Origin: JBFJKD01 sp041600415
GTDB taxonomy: Bacteria > Pseudomonadota > Gammaproteobacteria > Pseudomonadales > Porticoccaceae
Direction: 5' to 3'
DNA: 64,000 nt
Assembly (NCBI GenBank): GCA_041600415.1
Contig: JBFIKF010000006.1
Coordinates: 124,001-188,000, forward strand
Both the position numbers and the translations under genes were made by a program. The first letter of the stretch is position 1. Each line of letters begins with the position of its first letter. Shown here in pieces: positions 1-8,898 of this stretch. The notes beneath the pieces were generated by a model, which saw nothing but the letters and a program-made list of their open reading frames with translations, searched no databases and was not told the origin of the DNA.

Positions 1-14
1 CCTGGTTTTCGTGT

Positions 15-1952
15 TCAGCGGTTTAACCGGTTCTCGATTAATTCGTCGACCACTGCGGGATCCGCCAGCGTCGAGGTATCCCCCAAATTTTCCAGTTCGT
101 TAGCCGCCACCTTGCGCAAAATGCGTCGCATTATTTTTCCGGAGCGGGTTTTCGGTAATCCCGGCGCCCACTGAATCAGATCCGGTTTGGCGATGGCGCC
201 GATTTCCTTGACACACATTGCCACCAGTTCGGCACGCAACTCCTCGGAAGGCCGCATGCCACTCATCAGCGTCACATAAGCGTAAATACCCTGTCCCTTG
301 ATGTCATGGGGATATCCCACCACCGCCGCTTCGGCAACACTTTTGTGCAGCACCAATGCACTTTCTACTTCCGCTGTCCCCATGCGATGACCGGATACAT
401 TGAGCACGTCGTCGACGCGGCCAGTGATCCAGTAGTAGCCATCCCCATCGCGACGGGCGCCGTCACCGGTGAAATAATAGCCGGGGTAAGTGGAGAAATA
501 GGTATCGATCAGGCGCTGGTGGTCACCGTATATGGTGCGGATTTGACCGGGCCAGGACGCTTTAATTACCAGATTACCGGAACCAGGACCTTCGATTTCC
601 CGACCGTCGCCGTCAAGCAACGCGGGCTGCACACCGAAGAACGGCAACGTCGCGGAGCCCGGCTTGAGGTCTGTCGCGCCCGGCAACGGCGTCAACATGT
701 GTCCACCGGTCTCGGTTTGCCACCAGGTGTCGACTATGGGACAGCGCGATTCACCCACCACCCGGTCGTACCACTCCCAGGCCTCCGGATTAATCGGCTC
801 GCCCACTGTGCCCAGTAATTTCAGCGACGCCCGCGAGGTGCCGCGTACAAATTCGTCCCCAGCTCCCATCAGGGCCCTGAGCGCCGTGGGCGCGGTGTAA
901 AACTGGGTGACCTGGTGCTTGTCCACCACCTGCCAGAACCGTGCCGCGTCGGGGTAGGTCGGCACACCCTCAAACATCAGTGTGATCGCCCCGTTGCACA
1001 ACGGCCCGTAGACGATGTAACTGTGTCCGGTAATCCAGCCCACATCCGCCGTACACCAGAATACGTCCCCTTCGTGATAATCAAAGGTGTATTTGTGGGT
1101 CATCGCCGCCTGCAGCAGATAACCGCCGGTGGTGTGCAACACCCCCTTGGGTTTGCCGGTCGAACCGGAGGTATACAGAATAAACAAGGGGTCTTCCGCG
1201 TCCATCTGTGCAGCAGGGCAGTCCGCATCCGCCGTCGCCATTGCCTCGTGATACCAAATGTCGCGCGTAGTGTGCCAGGCGATCGTACCGCCAGTGCGCT
1301 TTACCACCAGACAGGTATGCACGTTGGGACAGGCGTTCAGCGCTGTGTCCACGTTAACTTTCAGGGGAATATGTTTACCGCCGCGGACCCCCTCGTCGGC
1401 GGTAATCAGGACGCGGCAATCCGCATCCAGAATACGGTCCTTGAGCGCCTCGGGAGAAAATCCCCCGAACACCACTGAGTGAACGGCACCAATGCGGGCA
1501 CAAGCCAACATCGCGCAGGCGGCTTCCGGGATCATTGGCATGTAGATGCAGACCCGGTCGCCCCTCGCTACACCGCGCGCTTTCAGAACATTGGCCAGCT
1601 TGCACACCTGCGTGTGTAGTTCACGGTAGCTGATATGCGCTGCGTCGGCCGGGTCGTCCCCTTCCCAGACGATGGCGGTTTGCTCCCCGCGTGTGGGCAG
1701 ATGACGATCGATGCAGTTGACCGCAACGTTGAGCTTGCCACCCGCAAACCAGGCTGCCTGCCCCGCATTCAGGTCGGATTCACACACCATGCTCCACGGT
1801 TTGTCCCATTGTAAAAACAGATTAGCCTGCTGACTCCAGAACGTTTCGGGCTGCTCTACGGACTGGCGATACATGGATTCGTAAGTCGTGCGATTGATAT
1901 GGGCGCTGGCGGCCCAGGCCGAAGGCACCGGGCGCACGGGAAATTCAGACAT
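15..1952 (-). CDS. acs: Acetyl-coenzyme A synthetase
   Basis: This AMP-forming acetate:CoA ligase activates acetate to acetyl-CoA through acetyl-AMP in the cytoplasm. The 645-residue length is normal for bacterial Acs. The ACAS N-terminal segment is followed by the adenylation core with the phosphate-binding motif YTSGSTGKPKGV (about residue 260) and the WWQTETGG motif (about 410). The C-terminal motif PKTRSGKIMRR holds the conserved lysine (about residue 606) that is reversibly acetylated in characterised Acs enzymes. It is the last gene of the leftward block dnaB-panC-panD-acs, 87 bp after panD, and may have its own promoter there. The assignment is firm. Confidence 0.97.
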   Translation of the reverse strand: MSEFPVRPVPSAWAASAHINRTTYESMYRQSVEQPETFWSQQANLFLQWDKPWSMVCESDLNAGQAAWFAGGKLNVAVNCIDRHLPTRGEQTAIVWEGDDPADAAHISYRELHTQVCKLANVLKARGVARGDRVCIYMPMIPEAACAMLACARIGAVHSVVFGGFSPEALKDRILDADCRVLITADEGVRGGKHIPLKVNVDTALNACPNVHTCLVVKRTGGTIAWHTTRDIWYHEAMATADADCPAAQMDAEDPLFILYTSGSTGKPKGVLHTTGGYLLQAAMTHKYTFDYHEGDVFWCTADVGWITGHSYIVYGPLCNGAITLMFEGVPTYPDAARFWQVVDKHQVTQFYTAPTALRALMGAGDEFVRGTSRASLKLLGTVGEPINPEAWEWYDRVVGESRCPIVDTWWQTETGGHMLTPLPGATDLKPGSATLPFFGVQPALLDGDGREIEGPGSGNLVIKASWPGQIRTIYGDHQRLIDTYFSTYPGYYFTGDGARRDGDGYYWITGRVDDVLNVSGHRMGTAEVESALVLHKSVAEAAVVGYPHDIKGQGIYAYVTLMSGMRPSEELRAELVAMCVKEIGAIAKPDLIQWAPGLPKTRSGKIMRRILRKVAANELENLGDTSTLADPAVVDELIENRLNR

Positions 1953-2039
1953 TACTCCCCCTGTTGATTGTTTTAGCCGGTCGCTGATTTTGTCACAACA
2001 CAGGTGAGGGAGCTACACGAGAGAAGGTAAAATGTGGAT

Positions 2040-2420
2040 TCAGGAAGCAACCTGCACCGGAATGGTATTGGCGGTGCGCTCCACGGTATTGTCGCGATTC
2101 AGGTACACCAGTTTCGGGCTGTGTTTGGCAACCTCCGCCTCAGTGAACTGGCCATAGGCAGCAATAATTACCCGATCGCCAACCTGCACCTTACGCGCCG
2201 CTGCGCCGTTCATGGATACCGTGCGCGATCCGGCCTGGGCACGGATAATATACGTCGTAAAGCGTTCGCCATTATCGACGTTGTAGATATCGATCTGTTC
2301 AAACTCGCGCATCCCCGCCAATTCCAGCAAATCGCTGTCAATGGCGCAGGACCCGTCATACCACAACTCTGCCTGAGTCACGGAGGCCATATGCAACTTG
2401 GCTTTTAGCATATTACTCAT
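2040..2420 (-). CDS. panD: Aspartate 1-decarboxylase
   Basis: PanD makes beta-alanine from aspartate for pantothenate synthesis. It is a pyruvoyl enzyme that self-cleaves at a Gly-Ser bond; the YDGSC site is present at about residues 21-25, where the family has it, and the tail matches the 126-residue family length. A GTG at 2423 is also in frame, but the ATG at 2420 has an AGGAG-type ribosome site upstream and overlaps the panC stop codon by 8 nt, suggesting translational coupling. panC and panD are adjacent, as in many bacteria, but panB is not nearby. Confidence is high; only the exact start is open. Confidence 0.95.
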   Translation of the reverse strand: MSNMLKAKLHMASVTQAELWYDGSCAIDSDLLELAGMREFEQIDIYNVDNGERFTTYIIRAQAGSRTVSMNGAAARKVQVGDRVIIAAYGQFTEAEVAKHSPKLVYLNRDNTVERTANTIPVQVAS

Positions 2421-3369
2421 CACGTCTACTTTTCTCCTGCACCGTCAGGATCACGTTGTCGATCACTCTGGCGCCGCTGGTGTACATGGCGCCCAGCACC
2501 ACGATCTCGCCATCGTCGTCGGCCGCTGGCTCCAAGTTTTTAGCGTTGCGAATACTAACATAATCGAGACGAAATCCCAGTCTCTCTATACGACTGCCAG
2601 CCTCCCGTTCGAGTTCAAGAAAATCCCGTCGCCCCGCAACAATCTGCTCCCTGCACCAGCTCAGACTGGTGTACAGGGCGGTGGCACGGGGGCGCTCCTC
2701 CGGCGTCAGATAGCTGTTGCGCGAACTCAGCGCCAGCCCGTCGCTATCGCGGGTGATGGGCGCGCCAACGATGGTCACCGGAATACACAGGTCTTCCACC
2801 ATGCGCCGAATTACCGCAAGCTGCTGATAATCCTTGATCCCGAATATGGCAGTCTCTGGTTGCACGATATGGAATAATTTGGACACCACTGTGGTGACAC
2901 CCTCAAAATGCCCGGGGCGGCTCGCACCACACAGGATATCTGTCATGGTGGGCACCACCACTCGCGTTTGGTCAGCCATACCGTTGGGGTAAATTTCACT
3001 TTCGTCCGGATGAAACAGGTAATCGCAACCTGTATCCTGTAATTTTTGAATATCAGATTCGATAGTGCGCGGATATTTTTCCCAATCTTCGCTCAGGCCA
3101 AATTGCAACGGGTTGACAAAAATACTAACCACTACGACATCGCACAATTGCCGCGCACGACGCACCAGCTGCAAATGACCCTCGTGTAAATTCCCCATGG
3201 TGGGCACGAATGCGATGCGCCTTCCGGCGCGTCGCTCACTGTCTAATGTTGCGCGGACACCGCGTACCGTGTGAAAAATTTTCAGTGGCCCGCTGGCCTC
3301 TGCCTGCGCTACGGCTGCAGGTAGCAGCTGTGCCGTCGTCTGTTCAGAACTCACCACTTTCGTATCCAT
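2413..3369 (-). CDS. panC: Pantothenate synthetase (pantoate-beta-alanine ligase)
   Basis: PanC condenses pantoate with beta-alanine using ATP and uses the product of the adjacent panD. The nucleotidyltransferase fold is recognised by the HIGH-like motif MGNLHEGHL near the N-terminus, the VNPLQFG segment and the KMSKS-equivalent region DSDGLALSSRN. The open frame extends back to 3450, inside dnaB, but the ATG at 3369 has a GGAGG ribosome site 11 nt upstream and avoids most of the overlap. From that start the protein has 318 residues, with a roughly 30-residue leader before the usual KIFHTVRGVR start of the family. The stop overlaps panD. Confidence 0.95.
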   Translation of the reverse strand: MDTKVVSSEQTTAQLLPAAVAQAEASGPLKIFHTVRGVRATLDSERRAGRRIAFVPTMGNLHEGHLQLVRRARQLCDVVVVSIFVNPLQFGLSEDWEKYPRTIESDIQKLQDTGCDYLFHPDESEIYPNGMADQTRVVVPTMTDILCGASRPGHFEGVTTVVSKLFHIVQPETAIFGIKDYQQLAVIRRMVEDLCIPVTIVGAPITRDSDGLALSSRNSYLTPEERPRATALYTSLSWCREQIVAGRRDFLELEREAGSRIERLGFRLDYVSIRNAKNLEPAADDDGEIVVLGAMYTSGARVIDNVILTVQEKSRRDE

Positions 3370-3394
3370 CGATGACGGCCTCCGCCGGTGCTCT

Positions 3395-4825
3395 TTACTG
3401 CTCGGCAAAATAATCACGGGCGAGATTTTCAAAGCGGGTGTACTTGCCAATAAACGTCAATTTTGCGGTACCGATTGGGCCATTGCGCTGCTTGCCAATA
3501 ATAATTTCCGCGACGCCTTTGTCCTGACTGTCCTCGTGGTACACCTCGTCCCGATAGATAAAGACAATCACATCAGCATCCTGCTCAATCGCGCCCGACT
3601 CCCGCAAATCCGAATTAATCGGTCGCTTGTTGGGGCGCTGTTCAACATTGCGGCTCAACTGCGAAAGCGCGACCATCGGGCAGGAAAACTCCCGTGCAAT
3701 TAATTTCAATTCCCGCGAAATCTGCGAAATTTCCTGCACGCGCCCTTCGGCTCGGCTGCTGGCACTCATTAGCTGTAAATAATCGACCATGATCATCGCC
3801 GGCGCCGATAAAGCGTCCAGTTCCTCGGGGGTCAGGTTCGTCTGCGTTCTTTTCAGATGATCCCTGGTTTCCTTGCAGTGGGTACGTACCCGGTTGCGAA
3901 TTTCCATGGGATTAATGCCAGGCGTGTCGTCAATCAGCAACGGTCGATCCTTGAGCCGCGCTGCCGCGCCAGCCAGCCGGGTAAAATCGTCCGGCGTGAG
4001 ATTGCCGCTGCGCATACGGGTCTGATCTATTTTGCCCATCGACGACAGCAAGCGAATAATCAGTTGATTGGCAGGCATTTCCAGACTGAAAACCAGCACA
4101 GGGCGGTTTTGATGAAGCGCTGCGTGCTCCACCATATTCATGGCAAACGAAGTTTTACCCATGGATGGCCGACCCGCCACGATAACCAGATCCGATGTCT
4201 GCCAGCCGGACGTCATTTCATTGAGATCGGTGAACCCGGTGTCCAGCCCAGTGATATCCAGATCGCTATGAAACAACTCGTCGATACGTTCCACTGCGGC
4301 CCGCAGCAGCTCGTTAACATTCTGGAAACCGCCTTTTTTGGGGCGGTTTTCCATAACATCCAATAAACGACGCTCCGCCTCGGCCAGTAAGCGATTGCTG
4401 TCCCAACCGAGCGGATTATGACCTTTCTTTATAATGTCGGTGGCGGCGGCAATCAGTTTGCGGACAATCGCCCGCTCCTGAACAATTTGCGCGTACGCCT
4501 GAATGTTAGCCGCACTTGGGGTGTTGTTGGCGAGCTCCACCAGGTAGGCGCCGCCGCCGGCTTCCGCCAGTTCATCAGATTGTTTGAGGGTCTCGGAAAG
4601 GGTAATGGCGTCGAGCGGCCGTTCCGCGGCCGCGAGATTGCTCATGGTACGGAAAATAAGTCGATGATCGTGGCTAAAGAAATCGTCTTCCCTGACCTGC
4701 GCGGCGACCGCTTCGAAAGCCCCGTTATCCAGCATCAGGGCACCCAAAACCGCCTGCTCCGCCTCGAGAGAATGGGGCAATTCCGGGTTAAGCGCGTCGT
4801 CTCGCAACATTTCCGTCATAACCAT
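3395..4825 (-). CDS. dnaB: Replicative DNA helicase
   Basis: DnaB is the hexameric 5'-3' helicase that unwinds the replication fork and recruits primase. The 476 residues show the N-terminal DnaG-interaction domain (about 15-120), a linker, and the RecA-like motor with Walker A GRPSMGKT (about 218-225) and Walker B MIMVDYLQL (about 344-352). The conserved IVFIYRDEVY and KQRNGPIG segments lie near the C-terminus. It sits downstream of rpsF-rpsR-rplI, the usual gammaproteobacterial arrangement, and is separated from rplI by about 90 bp containing a stem-loop. ATG at 4825 or 4819 could be the start. No intein is present. Confidence 0.97.
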   Translation of the reverse strand: MVMTEMLRDDALNPELPHSLEAEQAVLGALMLDNGAFEAVAAQVREDDFFSHDHRLIFRTMSNLAAAERPLDAITLSETLKQSDELAEAGGGAYLVELANNTPSAANIQAYAQIVQERAIVRKLIAAATDIIKKGHNPLGWDSNRLLAEAERRLLDVMENRPKKGGFQNVNELLRAAVERIDELFHSDLDITGLDTGFTDLNEMTSGWQTSDLVIVAGRPSMGKTSFAMNMVEHAALHQNRPVLVFSLEMPANQLIIRLLSSMGKIDQTRMRSGNLTPDDFTRLAGAAARLKDRPLLIDDTPGINPMEIRNRVRTHCKETRDHLKRTQTNLTPEELDALSAPAMIMVDYLQLMSASSRAEGRVQEISQISRELKLIAREFSCPMVALSQLSRNVEQRPNKRPINSDLRESGAIEQDADVIVFIYRDEVYHEDSQDKGVAEIIIGKQRNGPIGTAKLTFIGKYTRFENLARDYFAEQ

Positions 4826-4862
4826 ACTCGCAGGTCTATGACCAAGCTACCACCTGATAACT

Positions 4863-4902
4863 GGAGTAAAGCAGCAACTGTGGACGTGCTTCTGCTTACT
4901 CC
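4863..4902 (-). promoter_or_regulatory. Stem-loop between rplI and dnaB
   Basis: On the plus strand an arm GGAGTAAAGCAG (4863-4874) faces CTGCTTACTCC (4892-4902). They pair fully apart from one bulged A, around a 17-nt loop. No T-tract follows, so a processing site or weak attenuator between the ribosomal genes and dnaB is more likely than a strong intrinsic terminator. The function is inferred from position only. Confidence 0.5.
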
Positions 4903-4914
4903 TGGTAAACAGGA

Positions 4915-5370
4915 CTAATCCGCAGCGGCCGCAACCACCACTTGCACGGCTACGGTGACTTCGGTGTGCAACTGTATATCAACGCTAAATTCACCCAGTT
5001 CGCGCAACGGGCCGCCGGGCATTTTGACTTCGCTTTTGGCCAATTCAGCACCTGCGGCAGTGAAGGCATCCGCAATATCTTTGGGTCCGACCGAACCAAA
5101 CAATTTACCCTCTTCGCCAGCAACTGCGCTGATAGTTACGCTCGCTATTGCGGTTAGCTGCGCGGCCCGCGCACCAGCATCTTTCAGTTTTTCCGCAGCA
5201 GCCTTTTCCAGTTCGGCGCGACGCAGTTCAAATTCGGCAATATTTTCGGCTGTGGCGAACACCGCCTTGCCGGATCGTATTAAAAAATTACGGCCATAGC
5301 CGGGCTTGACGGTAACTTTGTCGCCGATACCGCCTACGCGACCAACTTTTTCAAGAAGAATAACTTCCAT
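4915..5370 (-). CDS. rplI: 50S ribosomal protein L9
   Basis: L9 binds 23S rRNA near the L1 stalk base and helps maintain reading frame. The N-terminal domain has the conserved start MEVILLEKVGRVGGIGDKV and the PGYGRNFLIR signature (about residues 23-32). A charged alpha-helical connector (about 45-75) leads to the C-terminal domain. The 151-residue length is standard. It follows the DUF2232 gene by 18 bp in the rpsF-rpsR operon, so co-transcription is expected. The extreme C-terminus is alanine-rich. Confidence 0.97.
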   Translation of the reverse strand: MEVILLEKVGRVGGIGDKVTVKPGYGRNFLIRSGKAVFATAENIAEFELRRAELEKAAAEKLKDAGARAAQLTAIASVTISAVAGEEGKLFGSVGPKDIADAFTAAGAELAKSEVKMPGGPLRELGEFSVDIQLHTEVTVAVQVVVAAAAD

Positions 5371-5388
5371 CGCTACTATCCTCTGCTA

Positions 5389-6264
5389 TCAATCCGAGCG
5401 GCCCGGTCCACGACGCGCGTTATACCGGGAACGCAAATCCATCCAGCTGTCAATAAATCCCAGTCCGACCAGCACCAGGCCTAAAGGGCCAACTAATATA
5501 AGCCCCACGTAAAACGCCACCAACCAATGCACACCCAGAGGTGCGACGGCAACCATGTGATGCACTAACGCCAGGCCGCTCAACAACAGCGGCAGGCTCA
5601 GTAGACTACCCCAGCTGACGTATTCCGGGGGCAGTAAATACGATCCGACTGCGCCCACCATCATCGCTGTTGCCAACCGCGGCTCCAGCCGCAGGCCATG
5701 AAACTCCTGCCGAAAGCCACCCGGATTGTACAACATCGCCTGCCACCACCGCGCCACCAACAAACTTGCCACCGTACTGACACTGATGACCCAGGCCACA
5801 AAGCCAATGACAAAGGGTACGCTGGCCATGCTCGCTATTTGCGCCTGGCGATCGGCCGGTTGGAGCTTCTGTAACCACTGCGTCACGGCACTCTGAATGG
5901 CGGCCACCGGTTCGCTCAAATACGTCCCCATCAGCAGCGCGACAACGGCGCTGATCAACACAATGGCCGTCAGCGCCAGCGACCAGGACACGGTCTTGCG
6001 CAGTATCTCGGCGCCAATCCATATTACCGCCACTACTGCGATAGACGCCCACATCATCACCGGGCTTGCCTCTCCCGCGGACAGTGCTACCAACAGCGGT
6101 AATACTCCCCACAGAGCCACCAACAACCCTTCACCGACGCCTTGACGTAATGTCACCAAACCTACCGCGGCAGGACTTATCAAGGGCAGCAGATTACCGA
6201 GCGACGCGACTGCGGCAGCTCGCCACCGCCCGCCCATTATAAATTCCGCCAGCGCGCGCATCAT
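5389..6264 (-). CDS. DUF2232 (YybS-like) membrane protein
   Basis: This 291-residue polytopic inner-membrane protein has about eight hydrophobic segments spread over its length. It belongs by sequence character and position to the DUF2232 family, which sits between rpsR and rplI in pseudomonads and relatives. Its biochemical role is unknown. The ATG pair at 6264/6261 is 17 bp after the rpsR stop with no strong ribosome site, so coupling to rpsR translation is plausible. The C-terminus is short and basic (DLRSRYNARRGPGRSD). Location in a ribosomal operon does not by itself imply a ribosomal function. Confidence 0.85.
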   Translation of the reverse strand: MMRALAEFIMGGRWRAAAVASLGNLLPLISPAAVGLVTLRQGVGEGLLVALWGVLPLLVALSAGEASPVMMWASIAVVAVIWIGAEILRKTVSWSLALTAIVLISAVVALLMGTYLSEPVAAIQSAVTQWLQKLQPADRQAQIASMASVPFVIGFVAWVISVSTVASLLVARWWQAMLYNPGGFRQEFHGLRLEPRLATAMMVGAVGSYLLPPEYVSWGSLLSLPLLLSGLALVHHMVAVAPLGVHWLVAFYVGLILVGPLGLVLVGLGFIDSWMDLRSRYNARRGPGRSD

Positions 6265-6280
6265 ATTGTCGAAGCGATGC

Positions 6281-6508
6281 TTAGCTGTGGCTATCCGTGT
6301 AGGGTAACAATGACAAAAATCGCGCCCGCTTGATAGCGGTCGCCAGTTGACGCTGGTATTTGGCTTTGGTACCGGTAATACGGCTGGGCACTATCTTGCC
6401 CGTTTCGGACACGTATGCTTTCAGCGTCTCCAGGTCCTTGTAGTCAATCTCGGTAACACCCTCCGCGGTAAAGCGGCAAAATTTGCGACGACGATTAAAA
6501 CGTGCCAT
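6281..6508 (-). CDS. rpsR: 30S ribosomal protein S18
   Basis: S18 forms a heterodimer with S6 on the 30S platform. All 75 residues align with the family: an N-terminal RRRKFCRF segment, the IDYKDLETLKAYVSETGKI core and the RITGTKAKYQRQLATAIKRAR rRNA-binding region. The start is 3 nt downstream of the rpsF stop, so the two partners are translated together. The conserved FCRF cysteine is present as a single residue, without the extra CXXC zinc cysteines of some S18 paralogues. Confidence 0.98.
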   Translation of the reverse strand: MARFNRRRKFCRFTAEGVTEIDYKDLETLKAYVSETGKIVPSRITGTKAKYQRQLATAIKRARFLSLLPYTDSHS

Positions 6509-6511
6509 GAC

Positions 6512-7036
6512 TTATGCCTCCGCCTGTGGTTCTGAATCTAATTCTGGGTCTTCCGCGTCGCTGTCATCCAGATCCGGAATTTCTATGTTGTCGACATCGC
6601 CAGCGACTTCTTCGCGGTCCGCCTCGGCTGCCAGACCGGCTGCAGCATCCGCCTCTGCCTTGGCAGCGCGCTCTGCCTCACGACGCTCACGGCTTTCCTT
6701 TTCAGAACGCTCTGCACGCTCCGCTTTCATGATCTGTGTCTCTTCGGTGATTGCTTCGTCACGGCTGATCACGAGGTGACGAATAATCGCATCGTTGTAG
6801 CGAAAAGTAGCCGTCAGCTCCTCGAGCAGCTCCTGACCACATTCGATATTCAGCAGGATATAGTGGGCTTTATGAATTTTTTCGATTGGGTACGCGAGTT
6901 GCCGACGGCCCCAGTCTTCCTGACGATGGATTTTGCCGCCGCCACTGGCGATAGTTTTGGAATAACGATCCAGCATACCCGCGACCTGTTCACTCTGGTC
7001 GGGATGCACCATAAACACGATTTCGTAATGACGCAT
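6512..7036 (-). CDS. rpsF: 30S ribosomal protein S6 with long acidic tail
   Basis: S6 pairs with S18 on the small subunit. The first ~100 residues are the standard ferredoxin-like S6 fold (MRHYEIVFMVHPDQSEQV, then GRRQLAYPIEKIHKAHY). The protein is 174 residues, against roughly 100-140 in most bacteria, because of a C-terminal extension: a charged helical stretch rich in Arg, Glu and Ala (about 105-140), then an acidic tail rich in Asp and Glu (about 145-174). Gammaproteobacterial S6 tails are targets of RimK glutamate addition; whether this tail is modified is unknown. An AGGAG ribosome site lies 6 nt before the ATG and a structured leader lies just upstream. Confidence 0.97.
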   Translation of the reverse strand: MRHYEIVFMVHPDQSEQVAGMLDRYSKTIASGGGKIHRQEDWGRRQLAYPIEKIHKAHYILLNIECGQELLEELTATFRYNDAIIRHLVISRDEAITEETQIMKAERAERSEKESRERREAERAAKAEADAAAGLAAEADREEVAGDVDNIEIPDLDDSDAEDPELDSEPQAEA

Positions 7037-7049
7037 TGGAGCTCCTTTA

Positions 7050-7091
7050 GGGTTAAGTCACCCGCAGCTTACGGTGTGACAAGGAGAACCC
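7050..7091 (-). promoter_or_regulatory. S6:S18-type autoregulatory leader of rpsF
   Basis: The 5' leader of rpsF can fold into a nested hairpin: outer stem GGGTT/AACCC, then GTCAC/GTGAC, and an inner CCG paired near CGG around a short apical loop. A CCG trinucleotide flanked by stems just upstream of rpsF is the hallmark of the S6:S18 RNA motif, by which the S6-S18 complex represses its own operon. It ends 13 nt before the rpsF ATG, so binding would occlude the ribosome site. The structure was folded by eye. Confidence 0.6.
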
Positions 7092-7236
7092 AGGCTGATG
7101 CACTGTATAGCCGGGGCCAGGGGCGCGGAATTATAGGGGGCGTTATGGGAAATAGCAAACCCGAAACTCCCTGTTGCATTCTTTGCATTCCGCCATCAAA
7201 ACACGTTGCGCGCACCCTGCCGCGCTCCTCGGGCAG

Positions 7237-8898
7237 TTAGTCCCCCCGTGGGAGGGTGGTCGCGCCAGCGGTCTCTGGGCCACCCACGTCGCAGTCCGCT
7301 GCCCCCCGTAGATCAGGTGACGTACTGCGGCGCAACAACTGGTAATGACCGAGGGCGCGGTACCACTGTTCGATAACCCGTCGTGAAATACTGATCATCT
7401 GCAGCGACTGGTCGAGGACTTGGCGATCCAGTTCCCCCGCTATCGCCGATTGCAAAAGGGTTGCCTTTACCGATTCATAGGCGGATTCTATGGCAGCAAA
7501 GGAGCCAGGCTGTTCATCGCCACTAAGCGCAATCCAGTCTTTTGCCAGAATGTCCTGTAATTGCGTAAACCATTCCTCCAGTAGCGCAGTCGCCCGCGAG
7601 GCATCGGCATGACTTCGAAGTTTATTGTTGTTTTCCCGTAATACCGCCAACGCCTCTTCGATGTTGACCAGGTTATGCTGAATATGCCAACCCTGAATAA
7701 ATATCTCCGCTTGCGTGCTGGTTAATTCGCGGCGGCTGACATCGATCAAAAACTCGCCAATGCCATCCAGCACCTGGCGTCGGTCGGCGGGTAGCGAATC
7801 GCCCCCCCGCTCCCTCGCCAGCGCTCCTACTGAAGTCGGATACTGCGCCAGCAGACGGGAAAGCTCTTTGCCTAACGCCACCCGGGCCGCATCTGGGAAT
7901 CCCGCCACGTTGCCATCCAGGTATTGCAATGCGCCACTCGTCATCTGGCGGCGCTGAAAGCAGGTCTGCAAAAATCTACTCATGCGCGGCTCCACCGGCC
8001 ACATCAACAGAACGCCAAGCAGGTTAAATAACGTGTGGAACATCGCCAGCGCCGTCGTGGGGTCGTTACCCAGAGCCAGCCCTTTCACCAGTATCTGCAC
8101 CGCCCCCAGCAGCGGATACAGCATCAGCAGGGCGACGATCGCCGTAAATACGTTAAACAGCACGTGAGCAAAGGCCAAACGACGGGCATTGGCGGTGGCA
8201 CCAAGCGTGGCAATTAGCGCCGTGGACGTAGTACCCACATTGGCGCCGATTACAACAGCCGCAGCGTCGGTGAGCCCCAGTAAGCCACCTGCCAGCGCAG
8301 TCAACACCACCGCGATAGCCGCGCTGGAAGACTGCATCAACGTGGTGAGAATAATGCCGCTGCCCACCATTACCACCCATCGGTAGGCGCCCACCTGCAG
8401 CGGTAACGACGGCGCCACCCCGGTAAACGCCGCCGCCAGTGTCTCGATGCCAAGAAATAAAATGCCAAAACCTGCCAACGCCATACCCAGGCTGCGGTAG
8501 CGATCCGTGGGCGCAAAAACACGCAACATCGCGCCGACACCAATAAGTGGCAGGGCAAGTACATCCACCTTAAATTTGAACCCAATCAGGGCCACCAGCC
8601 AGGCGGTCAGAGTGGTACCCAGGTTACTGCCAAAAATTACCCACACGGCCCGTTCAAACCGCAGTAAACCAGTGTTGACAAATCCCAGCGTCGCTACGGT
8701 AACCGCGCTGGAGGATTGCAACGCCGCCGTCAACAGCGTCCCCGCCAGCAATCCCCGCGCCCGATTGGACGTCCAGTGCGCCAATAACCTGGCAAGCGAA
8801 CCTGCGGCGGCCACCCGCAGCCCCTCGGTAATCAACCACATACCCAACAAGAACAGCCCGAGGCCACCAAATCCCACGGCGATGATTTCCGGCGTCAC
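7237..8898 (-). CDS. Na+/phosphate cotransporter family protein (NptA-like)
   Basis: This inner-membrane protein of the PNaS family probably imports (or exports) phosphate with sodium. Two inverted repeats each carry a QSSSA motif (TAALQSSSAVTVATL and TTLMQSSSAAIAVVL), typical of the family. About eight membrane segments are followed by a ~200-residue cytoplasmic PhoU-like helical domain. The open frame extends back to 9108 but the first residues are not membrane-like; a GTG at 8898 preceded by AGGAA gives the usual start (VTPEIIAVGFGGLGLFLLG). That start overlaps the stop of a small upstream frame in a GTGA arrangement. Confidence 0.88.
   Translation of the reverse strand: MTPEIIAVGFGGLGLFLLGMWLITEGLRVAAAGSLARLLAHWTSNRARGLLAGTLLTAALQSSSAVTVATLGFVNTGLLRFERAVWVIFGSNLGTTLTAWLVALIGFKFKVDVLALPLIGVGAMLRVFAPTDRYRSLGMALAGFGILFLGIETLAAAFTGVAPSLPLQVGAYRWVVMVGSGIILTTLMQSSSAAIAVVLTALAGGLLGLTDAAAVVIGANVGTTSTALIATLGATANARRLAFAHVLFNVFTAIVALLMLYPLLGAVQILVKGLALGNDPTTALAMFHTLFNLLGVLLMWPVEPRMSRFLQTCFQRRQMTSGALQYLDGNVAGFPDAARVALGKELSRLLAQYPTSVGALARERGGDSLPADRRQVLDGIGEFLIDVSRRELTSTQAEIFIQGWHIQHNLVNIEEALAVLRENNNKLRSHADASRATALLEEWFTQLQDILAKDWIALSGDEQPGSFAAIESAYESVKATLLQSAIAGELDRQVLDQSLQMISISRRVIEQWYRALGHYQLLRRSTSPDLRGAADCDVGGPETAGATTLPRGD

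Noticed and set aside
306..818. Long plus-strand frame inside acs
   Set aside because: It is the antisense shadow of a clear acetyl-CoA synthetase; no ribosome site and no family character.
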